Assembly (NCBI GenBank): GCA_965644295.1 | Contig: CBFFRP010000109.1 | Location: forward strand, 62,001-126,000 | From: Paraphysomonas bandaiensis | Taxonomy: Eukaryota; Chrysophyceae | Reading direction: 5' to 3' | DNA: 64,000 bases | Shown: positions 44,377 to 54,867 of the stretch, one piece after another | How positions within the stretch are numbered: position 1 is the first letter of the stretch | How the letters are laid out: every line of letters starts with the position of its first letter | Position numbers and translations under genes: made by a program | The notes under the pieces: generated by a model | What the model was told of the DNA's origin: nothing | The model's input: only the letters and a program-made list of their open reading frames with translations | The model's database searches: none

Positions 44377-44877
44377 ATTCCTCCAAAACTCGGAATTCTA
44401 TTTTGAATGGTAGTAGCTCAAAACTCGAGAAATGAGCACAAGTTGTATATAAACCACGATATTTGGAACTTAAAAACAGGAAATATGAAAAGAATACACA
44501 GAAAAATATAATTCGAAAAGCTTGCTTCCAGCTGTATATCAGTGTATACCACGGTATACCAGGATAAAAAACAGAGTCTATTCATCCCTCTGTATTCCAA
44601 TCGTATTCTAAAGTATACGGCGGTTACTCTGGAGGTAGTATGGTATGGATATGTATGTATGTATATATACATAGAGCTCCTAACATCAACACACTGAAGC
44701 CTCATGCAGCAAGTGGTGTAAGTGTTATTATTACATTGAATATAGTTCGTCTTTGCTCAGGATATCTGTAGAGAATCTGGTTTATGAACCCTCTCATATA
44801 GTTTTAAACGTATTGCTCAAATAGCGATATTATATAAGAAAATATAAATATACTGAAAACCTGAAAGTTACCAAATA
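44377..44877. promoter_or_regulatory. Divergent intergenic region
   Basis: 500 bp between the start codons of the pseudokinase (-) and the coiled-coil gene (+). It includes a TATGTATGTATGTATATATA microsatellite near 44650 and several partial GTATACC/GGTATAC palindromes around 44540-44620. Promoter elements are not identifiable. Confidence 0.35.
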
Positions 44878-46568
44878 ATGAGCATCCAAGGGGATTCCAC
44901 TAATCGCCCTCAGAAGAGCTTCGAGAGTGTTCACGATCGAGAAAGGTATTCGCATGATACCAACTCTGAGAGCAAAACTTATGATGGTATGCAGTCTTCA
45001 TAATGTTCGGGATAAGTACAGCGATTTGAACGAAATGATCGAAAGCCTAAACGAAAAGGTTTACTATTAATGTTTTAATTCATCTCTGATGCTTTATTTT
45101 AATTAGCTAAATGTCGTGGCATCTGTACAAGAAAAAGAATTTTTAAGTGCCTATCGCGTTCACATGTTGAGTGTTCAGCTGGAATTAAAAGAATTGAAGC
45201 TGAAGTATATATATTAATTTTCATATGTTTATCACTGTAATGAATATTTTTGTTTAGGGTAGCAAAGGCTGAGATGTCTCTTCAAGATGACGGAGAAGTG
45301 TCAAAGCTTGAGGAGGAGTGCAATTGGTTTAGAACTGAAACAATGAGACTTCAAACACATTCCAGTACTATGCAGACTGATATTCAGGTGCACTTTATAT
45401 GTATATTACATTAACCTTTTGACATGAATTCCGGTTACACTTTTATTCTCTAGGCAATGAAAAGTCGCCTGGCAGCTCTGCGGGACCAGAATAAATACTT
45501 GAGTAATCAGCTGAAGGCAGTTATGAAACGAAGCCGAGTACTGGAGGTGATCATACTGAGTATTGTGCGGCCCTGACGTAAATATATTCTTAATACATTA
45601 TACATGCTGTGCCATTATCCATTATCATGTGCAATGCTTTATATCTGTGACTCCTTATATATATCAGGTTGAAATTGAAATGGCCAAGCAATCCGGCATT
45701 CCACGTGCTCTACAATCTGAAGTATTCGAAGAAGAAGGAAGTTATCCAACACAGAGCTTTGACGACGATGTAGATGACAGTGAAGATGCGGGTGAAGGAA
45801 ATAAGCATATGGTACAGAGTCAGAGCGCTATAGCATTAGGTAAATCTACTGGTCATTTTCTCCCGTTAAGACGAGTGAACTCTGCCCGCGAACGTCCTGT
45901 GGATTCGCTTATGCCACCCCGCTCGAGGAGTCCCGTGTCGCGCACACCCGCTTCAAGGATGGGCGCATCCAAATCGCTTCGGGTTAGTAGTCGTAAGTCT
46001 GGATCTGCGGGTACAACAGACCCGGAAACTGGCCGTGGTCAGACTGCAGATATTGTCAGTTTGCGAAATCAATACTCTTCAATTAATGAGTCACGAACAT
46101 TTATTGAAACATTGTTAGAAGATAAAGTTCGAGAAGCATTTGCGAATGTAATCAAAAGGCGATCTCTGACTGTGGCTCGCAATTCTAAAAATCGGTACGA
46201 TATTTGCATATCTATTGGTATGATTGTGTGCCAATGAAATTTAATGTTTTGCGTGTTAGGTACTTTAAGTCGGTTGCGAAAAGCATGTCAGACTCTGGGC
46301 ACGACGATATTAGTGTGGAGTTAGACAGTACAGCGTTTTCCACAAAGGTTCCGACGAATAAGTTGGGACATCCTATAGTGGGGGGAATTACAGATTTAGG
46401 GCTTGAGGTATGCTTGTCGCTACCTATATAATACTTTTAATGTTCTATTAGCACTTGACAGATGGGGATAAGCATGACGTAATGATTTCCGTACTATCCG
46501 ATGAGCGCGTGTTCAAGGAAGTCGTCGAGAGGCTACATAGGGCTTATGTTGAAGGAGAAGGATGGTAG
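44878..46568 (+). CDS. Coiled-coil protein, unrecognised (cytoskeletal or ciliary type)
   Basis: Eight exons: 44878-44945, 44995-45058, 45107-45204, 45258-45387, 45454-45546, 45668-46194, 46260-46407 and 46452-46568, totalling 414 residues. The first 150 residues form a long coiled coil (YSDLNEMIESLNEKLN, then VHMLSVQLELKELKLKVAKA, then MKSRLAALRDQNKYLSNQLK). A charged motif ECNWFRTETMRL inside it resembles ones found in ciliary CCDC proteins. A Ser/Arg-rich linker (PPRSRSPVSRTPASRM) and a second helical region (IETLLEDKVREAFANVI) follow, and the protein ends HRAYVEGEGW. No named family can be assigned with confidence. A basal-body or axoneme role would fit a ciliated cell but is inference. 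Confidence 0.8.
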
Positions 46569-47370
46569 CTTTATTGTAACATACTTGGACGTTTACTGAA
46601 ACCTACATTTTGTTCTGGCGCAAGCTGATTGTATACTTCTGACTAGCTGTAGTTTTCGTTGTGGCATGTATGTGCAGTATACCAAAGTTATTGTATGTTA
46701 TTAGTTAATAATTAGTAGTATATTAGGAATATATATTATTTTTCAGTGTCTGTCGAATTGTAGCTTTTTCTTGTTGCAGAGTCTAAATAAATATCCTTCA
46801 ATTCTCATTGAATTTGTAGCTTACGAAGTGTTGGCTTGAGCAATCTACGTTAAAAAGTGGTTGGGTATTGTTAAAATAAGTTGAGAAACTAACTAAGAAA
46901 CTAACTCGCATAGATTCTTTTGTCAATTTACATCTAATTTGATAGTTACTCCTCTGAAATATTTGGTAGAAGCATATACACCACTCATTCGAGTGTAAAA
47001 CGTAATCACAGTGAAGAATTTTTACCTGATAAATATTATATATATCATATACGGTAAAAGGCGTAGGTTCGGTTGTGTAGTACTGATAGCTGCATCCATT
47101 AACTTGTATTTCATCCTTTGCACTGCACGTTTTTCATATACTATGCAATGCTATTACGAAGCGGTCGAATAATGTTGTCGATAATGGCTTTGTAGACATA
47201 TCAACTGACATCGTTTCGGTGAATATACGGACAGTCTTCACTAATAAGTAAACATTATGTAAACGTGAGAATTATACAATATTTTGGGAAAGACTTGGAT
47301 AATATACAGTGTAAAAGTAAAAATGTTTTAAAAGTAATTCTGTTTGTACTTAGACTAGTATTGAACAGAG
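46569..47370. other. Intergenic, no gene seen
   Basis: AT-rich 3' flank of the coiled-coil gene with AATAAA near 46788. No coding or RNA feature can be supported before the dispersed repeat at 47371. Confidence 0.45.
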
Positions 47371-47700
47371 AGGCATCCGGAAATGGGCCCACCTCAACGG
47401 CATCCGAGGTATTGGGCTGCCTGCTGAAGTGAAGCATCCGGGCTGTTTACTATTTACCTTAAGGACTCAAAGCCCTAAAGTCAGAAGATGTCAGGTATAT
47501 ATCAACATTCTGCGTGCTCACTGCGCTTGTTTGAGTGATAGAGCAAGAGTGGTTGCACCTTTGTGCTTGTGGTGATGCACAAAAGCAGCTTTCGTAGCGT
47601 TAAGCACAGGATAGTTAAATTGCAATGCTAAATTAGTTTAAACTCTTGTTTATTATTACTAACTATAAGACATTCACTACTAGTGCACTTACCAACTACA
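47371..47700 (+). repeat. Dispersed repeat, copy 3 (5'-truncated)
   Basis: Starts in the GGCATCCGG block and runs through AGTGGTTGCACCTTTGTGCT to the CACTACTAGTGCACTTACCA tail. It lacks the first two blocks of copy 1. It lies upstream of the gypsy element in the same orientation as the copy at 56 kb, but sequence divergence and copies elsewhere argue against the two being its LTRs. Confidence 0.7.
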
Positions 47701-49215
47701 GAGTGTATCAACCCAATTATGCTTTTATCGGAAATCCGGTTCAGTGCATTTCGACTGTTATTAATAAAATCTTTAAGTGGAAATACCTATATCCTGGAAC
47801 ACAAACTGGGGGACCATATGAATCTATTCAGAGATATATATGTCTTTTATTCTCTGTGTGCCGCTACTTACTAGAATTTCAATTACTTCAAAAAGTTGGT
47901 TCATCTCAATAAAATAAAACCGATAGTCGTCCGCAGGATATAGCTGCTACAAAAAGGAGCTACCACATTCGGCGGACAGCGGCGACTATAATCAGGCTCA
48001 ATAGTTTGGGAGTGTCAACGTAGTCTATGAGGATTTCGTAAAGTGCAAGGAAAAATTAGGCAATTGAAGTAGCGGTTCGGCGTCTGACAACAACGGGTTG
48101 GCTTTCTTTCAACTATTATGGTCTTATAGACGTATTACTACGTAGAAGATTACTGTTTTGATGATGATGATGACCCTGGTCATACTCTACCAAAGGTGAC
48201 GACCCTCTTACTCCTCTCAGCCCGTTGCATATGAGGAGGTGAGTTCCCGTAGTATATATTAGTGATTCAATTTACTCCTTCTTACTATTTTCGGACAGTT
48301 GCTCCCCGGTTAATGGTTCTTTGAGGAGTAAGTTATTACATGTATACCACTCTTTCACTTATGTACCATGCTGGTAGTATTAATACCGGTCAGTGTAGTT
48401 GTTGTGCTTGGTGTAAGTTTTTAAATGTTTTTTACTTATATTGTCGCTGTATTACTTAGCTAATATTGTACATGTTTTATATTGATGAGGCTATTTCGAT
48501 ACTTACAGACGCAGTAATAACAATTTCGTTGTGCTGAGCACTGTCCTGAAATCATTCTTGGAATATTGTTATTTTTTTAATAAAATAACAATAAGAATAG
48601 TATTGTATAGCTACTATAATATTATTACACAGTTTTAATAATATTAGATTAATGAAAACGATAAGTATAGGATAGGGTACAAAGGGGTCCAAAACGTGGG
48701 AAAAATTTTTTCCCACGTTTGTCTTAAGGTTGCTTGTGGACATATTAACATGTGGGTTGTGTCACTTTTGACTGATAGGAGCAGTGTGCTACTAGGTTTT
48801 GCGACTGTTGAAACCCTTTTTCTCCACCATTGACAATTATGGAGGATGAGCTACTATCATGAGATTGCTTTGGTAGATACACCCCTCAAAAAGGCCTTAT
48901 ATATTGCGTAATTGTGTAGTACATAGCAATTATCTATATTGGAAGTCATTGACCATTGTGGGAGCGAAGTTTGAAGCAACAATATCTCATCTTGTACTGT
49001 GCCTGCGGACAAGCACGTCAAGACAGTAGATTTGTTACAGAAAGCTTAGCATTCACATAGGACAGAGACAACCACCAGTAGCTAGTCTGATAGTAAGATA
49101 CAATTGTCTTAGCATATCGAGCAAATTAGTTAATTGGCAAAATACTGAATACTGTGCGGACGGAACAGCAAGGGGAGAGTACAGTTTTTGTAAACTAGAG
49201 AAGCTATAGGCAGTT
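47701..49215. other. Upstream flank and presumed 5' region of the gypsy element
   Basis: Contains a near-perfect palindrome at 48692-48720 and an AT-rich tract. I searched by eye for a sequence matching the region after pol (54943 onwards) that would mark a 5' LTR, and found none. The leader of the element probably begins after about 48750. Confidence 0.4.
48692..48720. repeat. Perfect 14-bp inverted repeat
   Basis: AAACGTGGGAAAAA (48692-48705) and its exact complement TTTTTCCCACGTTT (48707-48720) are separated by one base. It could form a stem or cruciform, or serve as a symmetric binding site. It lies about 500 bp before gag of the gypsy element. Confidence 0.85.
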
Positions 49216-50865
49216 ATGGATGTTAATCAAGACGAAGCCACAGACCTGCAGCGTCTAATGCAGGGATTCGTAGAGCAAATTACGGGCGCAGTAAATACTC
49301 TAACTGAGACAGTAGCTGGGGTGAAAGATGACGTAGCTGGGCTCAAGCACGACGTAGCTGAGGTCAGCGATGAGCTCAAGGAATTGAGAGTAAGAGTAGC
49401 TGTCCTGGAAGGGACTTATTCATTTCCGGAACCATCTCCTCCTAGAAATTCACCAGCACCTGCCAGTGAACTTAGCCAGGAAGAAGCCGTAGAAGAGGCA
49501 AAGTCGAAACAAGGACCTGCTGAGAAGCAGAAGAAGGGCAGACCTTCCGTGTTACATGAGATTGCTCAAGCGTCTAGAAGGCAGTCTATCGACGCAATTA
49601 TTCCAACGCGAACTTCAACCAACGATGAATCAGATCCATTCGATGTAAAGTCAGTCAAAGGTTCTATATTCAGAGAGATTGCCAGCAGCGAGAGACAGGT
49701 AGCCTCGAGTGGAGAAGTGGTGATGCGACAGGCTAAAGAGTGCAATGTCAGAATAGATAGTTTCCAGTTATCGAAGGTGACGAAAGCTATCAAAGCAATC
49801 ATGAATTTTCAGGAGGAAGAGAACACGAAGGTCAGAGTTCAGAAAATTCTCTCTCAAGCATGCAAGGAGCACCTGCGTTCCAAATACCAGTTGACGCAGG
49901 GACAACTGGGATCGCTTGGTATTACAGATCTTATTAGAGTGATAGCCAACGAGACCAAAGTGTTTTCTAGACCAGCGTTTTACAAGGAATTAGAGGAAGC
50001 CCTGCGACATTCCAGAGTCATGGGATGGGCTGTTGTGTCTCCCGTGAACCACGAGACATTCTACCATCAACAGCTAAAATTGATATCGGAGTTCGGAAGA
50101 ATGCTTAACATTATGTTGGAGGGCAACAAGGACTGGTGCCCGAGAATTGATGACAAGCCAGGAGGACTTATTCGGCTTTTCAAAACGTGTAATGATGCAG
50201 AGTACTTCGAACATGTATGGAGTTGCATGACAGAAACTAAGTTTAAGAACATGCAGGAATTCTTTGATCAGTACACCGAAATTATTTCTGATGAGTATCA
50301 GTTGAGTGTAGCTGTTAAGGAAATCCCCTACAAATGTTTAACCGAGCACAAGGAGAGGTTGAGAGTCTACAGAGAAAAAAAAGCGAATGAGAAGAAGATA
50401 TTTTCAAAACCACGCGTCTTGAAACCTCTGAATGCCATCGAGGAAGGAGCGTATGAAATTCCAGACAGTGATGCGGAGCAATCACCAGTTGAAGAAGATG
50501 ACTGGAGGAATTATTTACCAGAACCAGCAGCACCTACCGTGGCAATTTCTGCAGATTTAAAACCAGATGCTTCTTTGAGTATTGATCTAAATGAGTCAGA
50601 TGAGGAGGAAGATGAGATTCCTGAACATCTACATGCGGTGGGACCACCTAACAACTCGGACAAGAAGTATGGATGCTTACAGAAGATACTCACGGGAACT
50701 TGCAAGAGAGACAACTGCAAGTATTTGCACCATGGTCCAGAATTGGTTAAAGCAGCCAAGGAAATGAAATTAAAGATTGATAAATTTGTTCAAGGCACCT
50801 CGGACTCAGGTGCTGCGTCCCAAACTTCCATCATGCGAAGAGAACCCTCGGGTACTCGAGCTTGA
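49216..50865 (+). CDS. Gypsy Gag with a CCCH-type zinc finger
   Basis: 549 residues. The N-terminus carries an 11-residue-spaced helical repeat likely to form a coiled coil (VAGVKDDVAGLKHDVAEVSD). A Ser/Pro linker and a helical capsid-like region (about 150-390) follow. Near the C-terminus (about 496-515) is a zinc finger C-X8-C-X4-C-X3-H (CLQKILTGTCKRDNCKYLHH) in place of the usual retroviral CCHC knuckle. It ends at TGA 50863-50865, followed directly by CTAG. Gag would coat the element RNA. Readthrough of this TGA would add Pol. Confidence 0.9.
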   Translation: MDVNQDEATDLQRLMQGFVEQITGAVNTLTETVAGVKDDVAGLKHDVAEVSDELKELRVRVAVLEGTYSFPEPSPPRNSPAPASELSQEEAVEEAKSKQGPAEKQKKGRPSVLHEIAQASRRQSIDAIIPTRTSTNDESDPFDVKSVKGSIFREIASSERQVASSGEVVMRQAKECNVRIDSFQLSKVTKAIKAIMNFQEEENTKVRVQKILSQACKEHLRSKYQLTQGQLGSLGITDLIRVIANETKVFSRPAFYKELEEALRHSRVMGWAVVSPVNHETFYHQQLKLISEFGRMLNIMLEGNKDWCPRIDDKPGGLIRLFKTCNDAEYFEHVWSCMTETKFKNMQEFFDQYTEIISDEYQLSVAVKEIPYKCLTEHKERLRVYREKKANEKKIFSKPRVLKPLNAIEEGAYEIPDSDAEQSPVEEDDWRNYLPEPAAPTVAISADLKPDASLSIDLNESDEEEDEIPEHLHAVGPPNNSDKKYGCLQKILTGTCKRDNCKYLHHGPELVKAAKEMKLKIDKFVQGTSDSGAASQTSIMRREPSGTRA

Positions 50866-53800
50866 CTAGGAAGTAGAGACACTGAATATGTACATAGTAG
50901 GCAAAAAGTCGAGCATGAAGAATCTTGCGAGAGTGAAGATGATAAGAGGAGAACGCTTTCACAGGATTTTGATTTACGTAGACTGAAGCAAGAAGACAAT
51001 AGGTCTTCGGTTTTATACGCCAGTTATCCAGATAAGAAAATTCTGTCCAGTAGTCACACGGTAGGAAGAGTAGTGCTAAACAGAAAAATGGACATTGAAG
51101 AATTAGTATATATATTATGTGATACGGGAGCCTTGTCAGCAAATTATGTTAGTGCTGATTTAATCAAAAGAATACGAAGTAGATTAGATGACAAAGATAT
51201 TATGAAGACCAAGTGCAGAGTCATATTGGCGGACAGTCGAACAGTGAAACCTTTGAAGGAGGCAGTGAAGTTAAATTTGAAAGTTGAAGACAAGAGAGCC
51301 AGGACCCATACTTACACTGGTGAATTTTTCGTCTTAGACATGAAGAGTCAGGATATTATATTAGGTTTACCTGCTCTCACAGGAAAATTATACCCATTCA
51401 TGGATCAGATGCTCAGAGAAGCCAATCAGGAGCTAAAGGATAGTGGTGGTTATGAAGTGGAGCTGAACCAGATAGATGAGATGCAAAATACGAATGATCT
51501 TGAACAGAGAAGATTAAATTCTGTCACAAAAGGTAGTTTGGTTAAACCATGGTTAAAATCGAATGATGATGAAGCACCTGAAGAAGCTGAAGTAGAATTG
51601 CCGGTGAACTTTGGAGATGCGTTAACGTTTTTGGGAAAGCCACGGCAAGAAGCCGTGCAGGATTATCACGACCTTATTGACAAACATGTCAGTGAGGAAC
51701 TTAGGACAAACACGGATATAGTAGCGTTATTAAAAGGTAAAGCGGAGAAAGTTTTTGTTCCAGAGGAATGGAGCGGTATAAAAGGAATAGAGCCGTTACG
51801 TTTAAAATGGAAAGAGAGTTTACCGGAACGTATGAAGCCGAAGGCGAGACCTATCAACCCGAAACTTTGGGAAGCGTCGGAGAAGGAATTTCATAGACTA
51901 TGTGGTTGTTTCTATGGTAAAAGTAGATCGCCATGGGCATCATGTTTAGTAGTTGCACCAAAGGCTACGCCACCCTACATAAGATTCTGTGGGGACTACG
52001 TCCAGATAAACAAGCATATGGAAGTTGGCAACCACACAATCCCAAATGTGCGACATGAAATTCAAAAGATTACAAATTTCCCGTTATACATGGATATTGA
52101 TTTAACAAATGCGTTCCATCAAGTAGCATTGCATGAAGAAACATCGGAGAGATTATCTATTCAAACACCATGGGGACAGTTCGCTCCGAAGTTTATGCCC
52201 GAAGGCATCGCACCTGCCACTGGAATTCTTCAAGAAGTTGTAAGAGATTTGTTTTCAGACTTCAGCGACTGGGCCATCGTAATTTTTGATAATATGTTAA
52301 TCTTAGCGGAGGATGCCACAGACGCTTATAAGAAGTTCGAAATGATAATTGACCGGTGTATTGAACGTAATGTAAAACTCAAAATGCCTAAGAGTTGGCT
52401 GGGATTCCGGGAAGTGAATTTCTTTGGCTACGTGTGCAGACACAAATCGTATGAGGTCAGTCCTGATAAGAAGGAAGCTTTGGCTAACATTCCAATGCCT
52501 ACGAGTACTAAGACGGCCAGAAGCTTACTAGGAAAAGGAGTTTTCTTCTCAGGGTTCACACCTAGATATTCTGACTTGGTAGGTCATCTTCCGGACATGA
52601 CCAAGAAAACTTTTAACTGGGATAAATCTACATGGAAGCATGATTACGAAGAGGAGTATAGAAGATTCATAAAGGGTCTACAAGATGCCTGTGAGTTATT
52701 TTATCCCGACTATTCGTTAGAATGGATCCTAAGAACTGATGCTAGCGAGCTAGGAGTAGGAGCAGTATTATTACAGAAGAAAATTTTAGAGGATGGTACT
52801 GTTCAGTTACAACCAATAGCATTTATATCGAAAAAATTCTCAACGCAAGCACAACGATGGGCTACGATAGAGCAGGAAGGCTACGGTATCTATTATGCTG
52901 TCAGAAACCTCGCATATTATTTAGTGGGCAAGGAGTTTATTATTGAGACCGATCATAACAATTTAGTGTGGATGGAGGCATCTGAAGTACCGAAAATTGT
53001 GAGATGGCGTATATACCTGCAATCGTTTAACTTTATGATTCGGCACATTCCAGGTTCTCAAAATTGGTTAGCAGATTGGCTCTCCAGAGCACATAAGTTG
53101 CAACATTTGGCTGGTATATTTCCTGATATGGACATTGAGGAATACATTGATGAAACTATGTTGGGCAACTTAGACATCTATCTTAACAATTTTATGGATC
53201 CGGATGACAAGGAAGAAGAGTTGGAACCGTTGTATTTATCCAAAGAGGAATGTTTTCAAGCAGTTCATAATGCCAGACAAGGTCACAAAGGAGCTTATGC
53301 CACGTGGGTAAAATTGAATAAGAAATGCCCGGGACACAGGATATCTTTTGAAGAAGTCACCGAGATGATCAATAAATGTCCCAACTGTGCTAAGACACGA
53401 CTCGGAATGCAAGAAGCTTTGATAGCTATACCTCGCAGTTTAAAACCACCTTCAGCTCGTAGTGCCATCGGTATCGATGCAGTGGAAATTACACCCCACG
53501 GTAAAGAAGGCTACACGCATATTAACGTGGTGGTAAATCTGTTTACAAAACATGTCTTCCTCGAACCAGTGAAGGGAGTCACTGCCATAAATCTTGCTAA
53601 TACTGTATGGAAGTATTGGAGTCAATTTGGTCATACTGATGTGATCATATCGGATCAAGGACCTGATCTAAAATCCCAATTATTTGATCAACTTTGCTCA
53701 TATATCGGTGTCAAACACACATTCAGCATAGCGGATAGACATGCCAACGGATGCGAGAGGATCATAGGAGAGGTAGTGCGGCATTTAAGAGCATTAGTAT

Positions 53801-54867
53801 TCGATTACAGCGAGAAAGAAGAGAAGCGAGATGTATTTGAAGACCCCAGCTGGATTCCTACAGTGGCACATGTATTGAATTCTGAAGTATCATCTGAAAC
53901 GGGGTATTCGCCTTTTGAGTTAACATTTGGTTCTGAGAGTGAGAGGTATAACAATATGGGAAGGGATGAAGTACCAGAGAAAGCCCATGCTAGACTACAT
54001 AAACTCAATGATAATCTAGCTCTGTTGCAACGCAGTTCGAGAGAATATCAAGATAAGTTGAAGGCCAAACGTTTCAGTAAAGGCATATCTCCTCAGCGAC
54101 AGAATCAGTATCAGCCGGGCGACTTTGTTTTATTTGACAAAGGGGCCAAGGTTTACCCTAAAATGTCTCATAGATACCTAGGACCATTTCAGGTTATATC
54201 GCAATATAAGAATGATATTGACTGCAAACATTTGGTGACCGGAGTTGTAACAAAAGTAGATGTACGGGATGTAAAATTATATCCCGGAGACAGGGAACAA
54301 GCCTATAAAATGGCTATGCGAGATCATGATCAGCATGAGATCGACACTATTTTATATTACACTGGAGACAGAGAACGGCGTTCAACAATGTTGTTTACAG
54401 TACGTTTCAAGGATGGAGATATCAGAGAGCTACCTTACAGCCAGGATTTATTTGATTCCATAGCCTATGAGGAATTCTGTAGCAGCAAGCCTTATCTACA
54501 TCATCTTATTTATACCACGGATGGGGCCGCCAAATATATCAGTGAGAAGAGGAAGCAGTCAATAACTACGGTTCAACCGGGTGACGAGGTGTATGTAGAT
54601 ATCAGAGTATTCGGAGATGACTGGTATGATGCCCTACAACTACCAGATTCGCCCACTGTTACATATGTGATGCAATTTATGCTCACTCACTGGTATCATA
54701 AAACCAGCAAGAAGCTAATTTCTGTCAAGAATCCCATGACCAAAGCCACATACAGATTTGATAACTACCATGTGAAATGTTTTGTACATCGCGACTTCGA
54801 TCCGACAACTATGGTACTGATAGATTCCGACTTTGCGCTACGTTTTCCCCAAGTCCATCAACATTAA
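50866..54867 (+). CDS. Gypsy Pol, likely made by UGA readthrough from Gag
   Basis: 1,333 codons open in the Gag frame right after the TGA. The first ATG is at 51088, only 11 residues before the protease active site (LCDTGALSANYV), too late to include the first protease strand (TVGRVVLNRKM). RT has the motif A aspartate in MDIDLTNAFHQ, but the usual YxDD reads IFDN (near 52280). RNase H (LRTDASELGVG, TDHNNLVWM) and integrase (HHCC region, then Asp, Asp, Glu in GIDAVEI, SDQGPD and GCERIIG) follow. After a GPFQV box come a chromodomain-like segment (EIDTILYYTGDRERRSTMLF) and an extra module of about 125 residues (VYVDIRVFGDDWYDALQLPD) to the end. The RT change could lower activity or be a lineage trait. 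Confidence 0.9.
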   Translation, partial: LGSRDTEYVHSRQKVEHEESCESEDDKRRTLSQDFDLRRLKQEDNRSSVLYASYPDKKILSSSHTVGRVVLNRKMDIEELVYILCDTGALSANYVSADLIKRIRSRLDDKDIMKTKCRVILADSRTVKPLKEAVKLNLKVEDKRARTHTYTGEFFVLDMKSQDIILGLPALTGKLYPFMDQMLREANQELKDSGGYEVELNQIDEMQNTNDLEQRRLNSVTKGSLVKPWLKSNDDEAPEEAEVELPVNFGDALTFLGKPRQEAVQDYHDLIDKHVSEELRTNTDIVALLKGKAEKVFVPEEWSGIKGIEPLRLKWKESLPERMKPKARPINPKLWEASEKEFHRLCGCFYGKSRSPWASCLVVAPKATPPYIRFCGDYVQINKHMEVGNHTIPNVRHEIQKITNFPLYMDIDLTNAFHQVALHEETSERLSIQTPWGQFAPKFMPEGIAPATGILQEVVRDLFSDFSDWAIVIFDNMLILAEDATDAYKKFEMIIDRCIERNVKLKMPKSWLGFREVNFFGYVCRHKSYEVSPDKKEALANIPMPTSTKTARSLLGKGVFFSGFTPRYSDLVGHLPDMTKKTFNWDKSTWKHDYEEEYRRFIKGLQDACELFYPDYSLEWILRTDASELGVGAVLLQKKILEDGTVQLQPIAFISKKFSTQAQRWATIEQEGYGIYYAVRNLAYYLVGKEFIIETDHNNLVWMEASEVPKIVRWRIYLQSFNFMIRHIPGSQNWLADWLSRAHKLQHLAGIFPDMDIEEYIDETMLGNLDIYLNNFMDPDDKEEELEPLYLSKEECFQAVHNARQGHKGAYATWVKLNKKCPGHRISFEEVTEMINKCPNCAKTRLGMQEALIAIPRSLKPPSARSAIGIDAVEITPHGKEGYTHINVVVNLFTKHVFLEPVKGVTAINLANTVWKYWSQFGHTDVIISDQGPDLKSQLFDQLCSYIGVKHTFSIADRHANGCERIIGEVVRHLRALVFDYSEKEEKRDVFEDPSWIPTVAHVLNSEVSSETGYSPFELTFGSESERYNNMGRDEVPEKAHARLHKLNDNLALLQRSSREYQDKLKAKRFSKGISPQRQNQYQPGDFVLFDKGAKVYPKMSHRYLGPFQVISQYKNDIDCKHLVTGVVTKVDVRDVKLYPGDREQAYKMAMRDHDQHEIDTILYYTGDRERRSTMLFTVRFKDGDIRELPYSQDLFDSIAYEEFCSSKPYLHHLIYTTDGAAKYISEKRKQSITTVQPGDEVYVDIRVFGDDWYDALQLPDSPTVTYVMQFMLTHWYHKTSKKLISVKNPMTKATYRFDNYHVKCFVHRDFDPTTMVLIDSDFALRFPQVHQH

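Larger units (their letters stand above)
49216..54867 (+). mobile_element. Ty3/gypsy (chromovirus-like) retrotransposon, LTRs not identified
   Basis: Gag (49216-50865) and Pol (to 54867) lie in one continuous frame interrupted by a single TGA. Domain order protease, RT, RNase H, integrase, chromodomain-like defines Ty3/gypsy. A purine tract (A-run followed by GAGAGGGAAAAAGG, 54907-54940) sits where a polypurine tract is expected. No matching LTR pair could be found, so the outer limits are unknown and the element may be damaged at its ends. The coding part itself is intact. Confidence 0.9.

Noticed and set aside
50863-50865. TGA as a reassigned sense codon in this organism
   Set aside because: ARPC1 and the fragment ending at 6158 end in TGA at sensible C-termini, and no conserved host motif is interrupted by an in-frame TGA, so the standard code is the simpler reading.
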